Positions 16,537 to 22,931 of a stretch of DNA of 39,309 nucleotides are shown here, in pieces (within the stretch, counting starts at the first letter, position 1; each line of letters begins with the position of its first letter). Origin of the DNA: an uncultured Prevotella sp. (GTDB lineage Bacteria; Bacteroidota; Bacteroidia; Bacteroidales; Bacteroidaceae). Both the position numbers and the translations under genes were made by a program. The stretch is from the NCBI GenBank assembly GCA_905196835.1, contig CAJJWN010000029.1, positions 1 through 39,309 on the forward strand. The letters run 5' to 3'. The notes below the pieces were generated by a model that searched no databases, was not told where the DNA came from, and saw only the letters and a program-made list of their open reading frames with translations.

Positions 16537-16544
16537 TATCTTTG
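16537..16544 (+). promoter_or_regulatory. -7 box TATCTTTG for the small plus-strand gene
   Basis: A perfect TAnnTTTG match 20 bp before ATG 16565, inside a longer open frame that begins at 16526. The position of this box decides the start of the gene in favour of 16565. Confidence 0.6.
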
Positions 16545-16564
16545 TTCTCAATATCATTGAAACT

Positions 16565-16798
16565 ATGGAAGGAAAGAAGAAACAAGAGCGAAAAGTAGTG
16601 CATCTCCAAATAGGAGACAAGCACTTGTATTACGGCAGTATTTCACGGCTGTTTGATGACTTTACGGAAGATGAATTAGGCATTTCATATTATAAGACAA
16701 AGAATAATCTATCTAAGATGGGTACTATAACAACGGATAAATGTGTTATAAGGCAAGGCTATATAATAACTAAACCGAAAAAAGATGATAACAGATAA
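16565..16798 (+). CDS. Hypothetical small protein
   Basis: A 77-residue protein from MEGKKKQERKVV. The frame is open from 16526, but that part overlaps the -7 box at 16537-16544, so the later Met is preferred. The sequence has a basic N-terminus and then a compact region (HLQIGDKHLYYGSISRLFDD, later YYKTKNNLSKMGTI). This resembles short DNA-binding or helix-turn-helix-like accessory proteins of phages and elements, though I cannot assign a family. It is transcribed away from the two small leftward genes and shares an intergenic control region with the gene at 16069. Confidence 0.6.
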   Translation: MEGKKKQERKVVHLQIGDKHLYYGSISRLFDDFTEDELGISYYKTKNNLSKMGTITTDKCVIRQGYIITKPKKDDNR

Positions 16799-16921
16799 AC
16801 GAGCAACGGTAATATGTGTTTGTTTTAGAGAATCTATAAATCGTGTATTACTCGCATAACTAATTGATTATATGAAATTTACTTGCGTTGAAGTTGGAAA
16901 TATAGGCACTTATACCCTAAA

Positions 16922-17095
16922 TTATGAATTAAGGGGTAAAATAGTGCGCCAATACTCGGTTAACGCCTTGCTAATCTTTTCCTTAGTTTCTTTCTTATGT
17001 TGCTTGCCAAACATAGGGTTCTTTCTTCCTTGTTTCGCTATGCTCATTTTGAATTTTGTCGCATCCGACACTTTTCTACTATGTCTTTTGGCCAT
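16922..17095 (-). CDS. NUMOD3-like DNA-binding mini-protein
   Basis: A 57-residue, strongly basic protein from MAKRHSRKVSDATKFKMS. It consists almost wholly of a pattern seen in NUMOD3 modules, the DNA-contact segments of GIY-YIG and HNH homing endonucleases: KFKMSIAKQGRKNPMFG followed by KQHKKETKEKISKAL. No nuclease domain is attached. It is embedded between the small plus-strand gene and the polymerase-like gene, facing left. It may be a free DNA-binding factor, such as an excisionase or repressor, or a relic of a homing endonuclease. The frame extends 18 codons upstream to 17149 but the extra residues look non-coding. Confidence 0.65.
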   Translation of the reverse strand: MAKRHSRKVSDATKFKMSIAKQGRKNPMFGKQHKKETKEKISKALTEYWRTILPLNS

Positions 17096-17149
17096 TTCTA
17101 TTTGAACTTTATTGAACTTACAGCTATTTAATATAAATATCACGCTCAA

Positions 17150-18817
17150 ATGAAAAAATCCTTTTGTACAAAGAAAATATGGGGGTTAAAGGATTATTCC
17201 ATTGATGAAATAGCAAGCCATTATGTAAAGGCCGAAAACACATACGGCTTATATTCTAAATCCGCTCCTATGATAATGCCCAAGATACAGTTGCCTAATG
17301 CTCCAAAGTCTGAATGTGATGAGCCAAAAGCGGAAAAGAAAACGGTTGTAAAGCGTGAAAAGTTATTGGCAAAGAAATATGAATTCCTAATTCATACTAT
17401 AATTAAGCGTGTCCTTAACAACGACAATGGAATTGCATATCTTCACTCTTCCATTCTTCAAAATGTCTTTGGCAAAGATTATAAGAAAATGTTGGATAAC
17501 TTATATAAGATGGGCATATTACATTCAGATGGCTATTACTCTTTGGAGGAAAAAACATACGGATATTATTTTGCACCGAACGTAAAGTTTACATATACAT
17601 TGCGCCCTTCATCTTATCTATCGGATTATGACGACAAACTTACCAAGTGCCTTTTGCCATACCAAACCCAAGAAGAACAAGACAACAAACAAAGGCTTGA
17701 TAATGACTTCCTATATTCTCGTTACAATGACAGCCTCAAATTCCTTAAACTGCAATACATAGATGAAGCTGTTTCGTTTGTCACTTCTCATATTTTTCCT
17801 TCAGATAAATCAAATGACTACTATGTAAGGGTAATAGATAGATATTTGGATGGTGATTTTCGTATAACTACTGTTGATGACAACAAGAGAATATACTCCA
17901 TAGCTACGTCTACACCAAGATTATTGAAACCTTTTCTTAACATTAGGTATTCGTTAGACATACATAACTCCCATCCTTTGTTGTTTAATTCCATTCTTAT
18001 GGATTATTATAAGATTCCCACATCTTTAATGAATAAAGTCTATCCAATATACGAGCAATTATATATGTCTAATGTAGAATCTCATGATGTTAGGCGATTT
18101 CTTTGCAAAGTGTTGATTAAGAACAATATAAGTAAAATTGGTATAAATGATATCCCAACGGATGTGCTATATTATATGTACTTAACTTCGATGGGTTTAT
18201 TTTGGAATGTTGCCATACCAAACGACATTATAGAAGAAAAGGGATTGTTGCGTTCAGACATTAAAATCTTGATGTTCAGAGAAGTGTTTTATTCAAAGAA
18301 ATTAACGGCAAGAGGAAAGGAGTACGCCAAGATATTTGCAAAAGAGTTTCCGAACGTCTATAAAGTTGTACGAGAATCCAAGAAAGATAATCGTACCAAA
18401 CTCGCAAATGACATGATGAAGATAGAGAGTGAGTTATTTGGCAAAATCCTATCTGAATTATACGCCAAGAAATTCAAGGTGATTAGTATTCATGATGCTA
18501 TTGTTGTGTTGGATGTGAAGCAAAACGAAAAGTGTACGGAAGAAATAGTTAAAGAAGTAATGACGGACGTATATAGGAAATATGGGTTGCACCCCAACAT
18601 TTCCGTTGACTACTACGGCAAGGAGTGTATGGAAAACCTTATGAAGAAAAATATGTTGCTTAAAGAACTCATTACCGATTATGTATCGCAACTGAAAGGA
18701 TTGGCCGAGGAAGGTGATGAAGATGCAACTACCACGCTCAAAAAGATAGGAAATGGGAATTATGATTTCTACTTAGATACGGACAATCAACTTAAACTTC
18801 ATCCTTTGCATATCTAA
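17150..18817 (+). CDS. Putative replication protein with a diverged family A polymerase-like palm
   Basis: A 555-residue protein with no obvious family name. Three spaced segments match the motifs of family A DNA polymerases (Pol I, T7). Motif A-like is SLDIHNSHPLLF with Asp270. An O-helix-like Motif B is LLRSDIKILMFREVFYSKK, with Arg368, Lys372, Phe376 and Phe380/Tyr381 at the R-x3-K-x3-F-x3-F/Y spacing of Pol I. Motif C-like is VISIHDAIVV with His448-Asp449. A winged-helix-like region lies at about 80-130 (LHSSILQNVF, DNLYKMGILHSDGYYS). There is no sign of a proofreading exonuclease. Together this suggests an element replicase or primase-polymerase; it may be inactive. The largest rightward gene of the element, it ends 192 bp before the phosphatase. 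Confidence 0.6.
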   Translation: MKKSFCTKKIWGLKDYSIDEIASHYVKAENTYGLYSKSAPMIMPKIQLPNAPKSECDEPKAEKKTVVKREKLLAKKYEFLIHTIIKRVLNNDNGIAYLHSSILQNVFGKDYKKMLDNLYKMGILHSDGYYSLEEKTYGYYFAPNVKFTYTLRPSSYLSDYDDKLTKCLLPYQTQEEQDNKQRLDNDFLYSRYNDSLKFLKLQYIDEAVSFVTSHIFPSDKSNDYYVRVIDRYLDGDFRITTVDDNKRIYSIATSTPRLLKPFLNIRYSLDIHNSHPLLFNSILMDYYKIPTSLMNKVYPIYEQLYMSNVESHDVRRFLCKVLIKNNISKIGINDIPTDVLYYMYLTSMGLFWNVAIPNDIIEEKGLLRSDIKILMFREVFYSKKLTARGKEYAKIFAKEFPNVYKVVRESKKDNRTKLANDMMKIESELFGKILSELYAKKFKVISIHDAIVVLDVKQNEKCTEEIVKEVMTDVYRKYGLHPNISVDYYGKECMENLMKKNMLLKELITDYVSQLKGLAEEGDEDATTTLKKIGNGNYDFYLDTDNQLKLHPLHI

Positions 18818-18836
18818 AATTTCTATAGAAAATTTT
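18816..18836. terminator. AT-rich palindrome after the polymerase-like gene
   Basis: The sequence AAAATTTCTATAGAAAATTTT overlaps the stop codon region and is nearly self-complementary. It is weak as a terminator because it has no GC, but it is the only candidate between this gene and the phosphatase promoter. Confidence 0.3.
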
Positions 18837-18931
18837 GAGAGGCGTAACTATCGGTGTGCTTCATTATAGTTCAATTAGAACATTTTATGTGCGAAAGCGT
18901 GGATACCTACATTATTGCCGTTTTTATTTAT

Positions 18932-18939
18932 TACTTTTG
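18932..18939 (+). promoter_or_regulatory. Element-supplied promoter for the phosphatase gene (-7 TACTTTTG)
   Basis: TACTTTTG lies 71 bp before ATG 19010, inside the mobile element. The bases after it (GCAATG) echo those after the integrase -7 box at the other end. Expression of the repaired phosphatase gene would now depend on element DNA. Confidence 0.55.
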
Positions 18940-18990
18940 CAATGAGCAAAGGAAACAAAGCCTTGTATGCCAACAATATATTGTAAACTA

Positions 18991-19008
18991 CAATGTAAAC
19001 CAAACATA
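18991..19008. repeat. 18-bp terminal direct repeat, right copy
   Basis: CAATGTAAACCAAACATA is identical to 10386-10403 and is preceded by another GTAAAC word (TTGTAAACTA). It ends one base before the phosphatase start codon. Copies near both element ends suggest recombinase or accessory-factor sites. Confidence 0.65.
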
Positions 19009-19009
19009 A

Positions 19010-19525
19010 ATGAAAGAATATAACTCATTGAATAGCAATAAGAAATACAAGATACTTTTTGTCTGCCTCGGCAACATATGCCGCTCTCCGGCCGCCGAGG
19101 CCATAATGAGGAAGAAGCTCGAGGAGCGCTACGGGCCGTCGTGCGGCGTTACGGTTGACTCCGCCGGCATCGGCTCGTGGCACGAAGGGCAGCTGCCCGA
19201 CGCGCGTATGCGCCGCCACGGGGCGGCCCGCGGCTACCGCATAGACAGCCTGGCGCGGCAGATAAGGCCTGGCGACTTCGCGCGCTTCGACATCATCTTC
19301 GGCATGGACGGCGACAACATGAAGGCACTTTCGCGCCTTGCGCGCACGTCGGAGGAGCGTGGCAAGCTGATGTGCGCCGCCGACTTCATGACGCGCCACC
19401 CCGGATACGCCACCGTGCCCGACCCCTACTATGGCGGCGACGACGCCTTCGAGCTGGCCCTCGACCTTATCGAGGACGCCTGCGACGGCATCATCGGGAA
19501 GTATTGTTGCACAGCGGAGCAATGA
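19010..19525 (+). CDS. Low-molecular-weight protein tyrosine phosphatase (hybrid 5' end)
   Basis: This cytoplasmic phosphatase hydrolyses phosphotyrosine; in bacteria the family often counters a tyrosine kinase that controls capsule export. The 171-residue protein has the CX5R(S) P-loop at residues 19-26 (CLGNICRS), DSAGIGSWHEG, and the general acid Asp138 in VPDPYYGG. The first 17 codons (MKEYNSLNSNKKYKILF) are AT-rich and come from the integrated element. From codon 18 the sequence is GC-rich chromosomal DNA, and the original start survives as a stub at 10287. The repaired protein has about 11 more N-terminal residues than the native one but keeps the hydrophobic ILF strand, so activity should be preserved. 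Confidence 0.94.
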   Translation: MKEYNSLNSNKKYKILFVCLGNICRSPAAEAIMRKKLEERYGPSCGVTVDSAGIGSWHEGQLPDARMRRHGAARGYRIDSLARQIRPGDFARFDIIFGMDGDNMKALSRLARTSEERGKLMCAADFMTRHPGYATVPDPYYGGDDAFELALDLIEDACDGIIGKYCCTAEQ

Positions 19526-19684
19526 TGCACCGGGCTGTCTGTCTGGTGTTTGGGGTTCATCCGCAAGCCTTTTGGATAGAAATATATACCCATTCCCGTC
19601 CCCGAAGGGGTAAAACTGCTTCGCGGAAATTAACAATTAACAATGAAAAATTAAACCTCTATGTCGGCTTTCACCGCAAACATG

Positions 19685-19903
19685 CCGTCCCCGAAGGGGG
19701 CGAACTATGCTTAACCGCATGTGGAGTGACCGCAGGGAACGGAACTTGCGGTAAGTCGAATACATCTACCCGTCCCCGAAGGGGGCGAACAGCAGGCAGT
19801 TATTCGTCCTCTTCGAGGACGATATTGTCAGTTACATATATGCCGCAAGTTCCGCTTCGCTACACATGCGGTTAAGCATAGTTCGCCCCCTTCGGGGACG
19901 GGA
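19685..19903. repeat. Large inverted repeat, CATGCGGTTAAGCATAG family
   Basis: The left arm (19685-19750) reads CCGTCCCCGAAGGGGGCGAA, CTATGCTTAACCGCATGTGG and then CGGAACTTGCGG. The right arm (19842-19903) is its near-complement (CCGCAAGTTCCGCTTCGC, CACATGCGGTTAAGCATAGT). Each arm contains the palindrome CCCCGAAGGGG, also found at 19597-19607 and 19772-19782. A third partial copy lies at 39251-39300. The 716-bp spacer 19526-20241 shows no gene. I see no transposase, so this may be a MITE or RNA-level structure. Confidence 0.7.
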
Positions 19904-19944
19904 GTTGACGTACACGTACATCCAACAGATTTACGGATAACCCC

Positions 19945-20022
19945 AAAGGTGGCTTTTCGCATTGCGAAAGGCCACCTTTTACGGTATAAAAGACCGTCTT
20001 TGGGAAGGCGAAAGACGGCCTT
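19945..20022. repeat. GGCC-type hairpin pair, third repeat family
   Basis: AAAGGTGGCTTTTCGCA pairs with TGCGAAAGGCCACCTTT with one mismatch (19945-19978). AAAGACCGTCTTT then pairs with AAAGACGGCCTTT (19989-20022), again with one mismatch. The order and the neighbouring GGCTGTCAGCC match the copies near 6808 and 25788. Confidence 0.6.
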
Positions 20023-20175
20023 TGCAAACCCGTTGGCTGTCAGCCACATAGCCACATGACGGCAACGCGGCTGTACGCGATGTTTCACCGGCCTACGATT
20101 TTGTTTCACTCAGCCATGCTCCGACGCAGGGAAAGGAGCCTGCAATTTCAAACCGTTGCGACTTTGTTTCACGCT

Positions 20176-20207
20176 ATTGCACGCAATTGATATAGTATTT
20201 ACCTTTG
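20176..20207 (+). promoter_or_regulatory. Promoter of the GH115 gene
   Basis: ATTG (20176-20179), a 20-nt spacer, then TACCTTTG (20200-20207): a near-ideal Bacteroidetes -33/-7 pair, 34 bp before ATG 20242. The polysaccharide regulator encoded at 27184 may act just upstream; no operator is evident. Confidence 0.7.
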
Positions 20208-20241
20208 CCTGCAAATCAAAGCAACAAAAAACCGTGAAATA

Positions 20242-22794
20242 ATGATGAAAAAGACCATTCTTTTAGTGTTGGCAATGTGCCTCGCCGTCAGCGTGGGAGC
20301 AGTCGAGACGTTCGTCTCGTTCACCCCCGTGGGCGGAGGCTTTGCCGTAGTGAAGGGCGGAAAGCCCGTCAACGTAGTGTGTGGACAGGACGATTTCGAG
20401 GGCGTGCAGATGGCCGTGGCCAACCTGGCCGACGACTTCTGTCGCGTCAGCGGAACGAAGCCTGCGGTGATGCAGCAGCCTCAGGGCGAGTGCGTCATCG
20501 TGGGCAGCCTGAAGTCGGGCCTCATACAGCAGCTCGTCAAGGCCGGAAAGGTGGACGGCAAGCAGCTTGAAGGCAAGACGGAGAAGTATCTCCTGCAAGT
20601 AGTTGACCGCCCCTTGGACGGCGTAGAGCGCGCCCTCGTCATAGCCGGAAGCGACAAGCGCGGCGCCATCTACGGCGCATACGAGCTGTCGAGGCAGATG
20701 GGCGTGTCGCCCTGGTACTGGTGGGCCGACGTGCCGACGCAGCAGCGCAAAGACGTATATATAAAGAAAGGTGTGTTCACCGACGACGAGCCGAAGGTGA
20801 AGTACCGCGGAATATTCATCAACGACGAGTGGCCCTGCTTCGGCAACTGGACCCACTCAAAGTTCGGCGGCTTCAAGGCCGGGATGTACGAGCACATGTT
20901 CGAGCTGATACTCCGCCTCAAGGGCAACTTCATGTGGCCCGCCATGTGGAGCAGCGCGTTCTATGATGACGACCCGCTCAACGGCCCCCTGGCCGACAAG
21001 ATGGGCGTCATAATGGGCACGTCGCACCACGAGCCGATGGCTCTCGCCCAGCAGGACTGGCACCGCAACCGCGACGGCGAGTGGAACTATCAGACCAACG
21101 GCGAGGCCCTGCGCAAGTTCTGGACTACCGGCATCGAGCGCGCTAAGAACTGGGAGACCGTAGTCACCGTGGGAATGCGCGGCGACGGGGACGAGCCGAT
21201 GGACGGTACGGGCAACATAAAGCTCATGGAGCAGATTGTGGCTGACCAGCGCGGCATTATAGAAAAGGTAACAGGCCGCCCGGCGGCGGAGACCCCGCAG
21301 GTGTGGGCTTTGTACAAGGAGGTGCAGGACTACTACGACCAGGGTATGCAGGTGCCTGACGACATCACCCTGCTTCTCTGCGACGACAACTGGGGCAACG
21401 TGCGCCGTCTGCCTGCGTTGGACGCAAAGCCGCGCAAGGGAGGCTACGGCATGTACTACCACTTCGACTATGTGGGCGGCCCGCGCTGCTCCAAGTGGAT
21501 TAACATCAACCCCATTCCGCGCGTATGGGAGCAGATGAACCTGTGCTACGAGTACGGCGTGCGCGAGCTGTGGATAGTCAACGTGGGCGACCTCAAGCCC
21601 ATGGAATACCCCATAACCTTCTTCCTCGACATGGCCTGGGACCCCGAACGCTACAATCAGGACAACCTTATACAACACTCTATTGACTTCTGCCGCAGCG
21701 TGTTCGGCGACAAGGAGGCTGCCGAGGCGGCGCGCCTGCTGCGCACATACGCCAAGTACAACCGCCGCATGACGCCCGAAAACCTGTCTTACAAGACGTT
21801 CTCCATGAACTACAACGAGTGGCAGCGCGTCACCGCCGAGTACGACCGGTTGGCCGCCGACGCCGAGGCGCTGGGCAAGCGGTTGCCTGCGGAGATGCAG
21901 GACGCGTGGTATCAGCTCATAGGTTACCCCATACTGGCCTGCTCAAACCTCTACGACATGTACTATGCGCAGGCCATGAACCAGCGTCTCGCCAAGAAAG
22001 GCGACCCCGAAGCCAACCTCTGGGCCGACCGCGTGGCGCAGTGCTTCGGCCGCGACAGCGTCCTTGCCAAGCAGTATCACGCTATGAACGGCGGCAAATG
22101 GAACCACCTGATGTCGCAAATACACATCGGCTACACCCGTTGGAGCGAGCCCAAGCAGCTCGTAATGCCGGCCGTGAAGCGCGTGGAAGGCACTCCGAAG
22201 GGCACGCTTGAGCAGCTTTTAAGCAGACAAGCAGACAAGCAGACGGGCCTGCAAGCGGACAGGCAGGCCAGCCGTGGCGGCAAGTACGAGTTCAAGGAGC
22301 TTGGCGGCTACGTAAGCATAGAGGCCGAGCACTTTACACGCAAGACCGACGGCACGTCCGCCCGGTGGACTGTAATACCCGAGATGGGGCGCACCCTATC
22401 GGCCATCACGCCCCAGCCCGTCACTGCTTCGACCGAAGGCATGGCTTTGGAGTACGACATCTACACCGAGAGCGACGGCTATCCGCGCGTCACACTGCGC
22501 TTCTCGCCCACGCTCAACTTCAACACCAAGGGCCTTAGCTACGCCGTAAGCTGGGACGGAGGAGAGGAAACCGTAGTAAACATCAACGGCGACTACAACG
22601 GCGACCTCGGCCCAATACAGCGCGAAGGCGTCATCGACAGCCAGACCATACACGGCAAGCTGAAGCCCGGACGGCACACGCTGCGCATACGTCCGCTCGA
22701 CAACGGCCTCGTGCTTCAGAAGATAATGATTGACCTCGGCGGTATGCGCAAGAGCTTCCTCGGCGCACCAGAGACTGTTTTAGTTAAGAATTGA
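20242..22794 (+). CDS. Glycoside hydrolase family 115 (xylan alpha-1,2-glucuronidase)
   Basis: This exported enzyme of 850 residues has a signal peptide (ILLVLAMCLAVSVGA, cleavage near residue 20). GH115 enzymes remove (4-O-methyl-)glucuronic acid from internal as well as terminal xylose units of xylan. Family-typical stretches are the N-terminal domain (VIAGSDKRGAIYGAYELSRQ, then GVSPWYWWADVP), the barrel with KYRGIFINDEWPCFGNW, MGTSHHEPMA, VTVGMRGDGDEPM, LLLCDDNWGNVRRLP and FDYVGGPRCSKWININPI, a helical part, and a C-terminal beta domain (YVSIEAEHFTRKTDGTSARW). Between the last two, at about residues 660-677, lies a repetitive insert (SRQADKQTGLQADRQASRGG) made of GCAGACAA words. ATG 20245 is an equal alternative start. 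It probably acts with GH98 next to it. Confidence 0.93.
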   Translation: MMKKTILLVLAMCLAVSVGAVETFVSFTPVGGGFAVVKGGKPVNVVCGQDDFEGVQMAVANLADDFCRVSGTKPAVMQQPQGECVIVGSLKSGLIQQLVKAGKVDGKQLEGKTEKYLLQVVDRPLDGVERALVIAGSDKRGAIYGAYELSRQMGVSPWYWWADVPTQQRKDVYIKKGVFTDDEPKVKYRGIFINDEWPCFGNWTHSKFGGFKAGMYEHMFELILRLKGNFMWPAMWSSAFYDDDPLNGPLADKMGVIMGTSHHEPMALAQQDWHRNRDGEWNYQTNGEALRKFWTTGIERAKNWETVVTVGMRGDGDEPMDGTGNIKLMEQIVADQRGIIEKVTGRPAAETPQVWALYKEVQDYYDQGMQVPDDITLLLCDDNWGNVRRLPALDAKPRKGGYGMYYHFDYVGGPRCSKWININPIPRVWEQMNLCYEYGVRELWIVNVGDLKPMEYPITFFLDMAWDPERYNQDNLIQHSIDFCRSVFGDKEAAEAARLLRTYAKYNRRMTPENLSYKTFSMNYNEWQRVTAEYDRLAADAEALGKRLPAEMQDAWYQLIGYPILACSNLYDMYYAQAMNQRLAKKGDPEANLWADRVAQCFGRDSVLAKQYHAMNGGKWNHLMSQIHIGYTRWSEPKQLVMPAVKRVEGTPKGTLEQLLSRQADKQTGLQADRQASRGGKYEFKELGGYVSIEAEHFTRKTDGTSARWTVIPEMGRTLSAITPQPVTASTEGMALEYDIYTESDGYPRVTLRFSPTLNFNTKGLSYAVSWDGGEETVVNINGDYNGDLGPIQREGVIDSQTIHGKLKPGRHTLRIRPLDNGLVLQKIMIDLGGMRKSFLGAPETVLVKN

Positions 22795-22874
22795 GAGTTG
22801 AGAAGGGAGAATTATGATTATCTTTTGCAACGATGGGTAATCATAATTCTCCCTTCTCAACTCTCAATTCTTAA
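22784..22874. terminator. Perfect 37-bp inverted repeat at the GH115 stop codon
   Basis: The left arm (22784-22820, starting TTAAGAATTGAGAGTTGAGA) includes the last codons and the stop of the GH115 gene and is an exact complement of the right arm (22838-22874), with a 17-nt loop. It could end transcription between the two hydrolase genes, or protect the upstream mRNA. More TCTCAATTTCC/ATTCTCC words follow up to 22925. Confidence 0.7.
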
Positions 22875-22931
22875 TTAAATGTAATCATAATTCTCAATTT
22901 CCAATTCTCCATTCTCCATTTCAAATATCCC

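Larger units (their letters stand above)
10302..19071. mobile_element. Integrative element inserted in a tyrosine phosphatase gene
   Basis: Boundaries are set by the 11-bp direct repeat GTCTGCCTCGG (10302-10312 and 19061-19071), which encodes V-C-L-G of the phosphatase P-loop. Within these limits the DNA is clearly AT-rich and its codon use is unlike the GC-rich flanks. The cargo runs: tyrosine recombinase, a leftward three-gene zinc-ribbon/lipoprotein operon, a structured non-coding segment, a minimal recombinase, small proteins and a polymerase-like protein. No relaxase, coupling protein, capsid or terminase genes are seen. The right end provides a promoter and 17 codons that repair the target gene. 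Transfer is inferred to need a helper. The exact crossover point within the 11 bp cannot be set. Confidence 0.82.

Noticed and set aside
16872..17105. 77-codon plus-strand frame with hydrophobic residues
   Set aside because: It is the complement of the NUMOD3-like gene, whose basic, motif-bearing sequence is the better coding candidate.
10302..19071. tRNA gene as integration site
   Set aside because: I saw no tRNA-like sequence at either end; the repeat lies in codons of the phosphatase gene.
10302..19071. Conjugative or mobilisable transposon
   Set aside because: No relaxase, coupling ATPase or Tra-like gene is visible; all larger frames are assigned to other roles.
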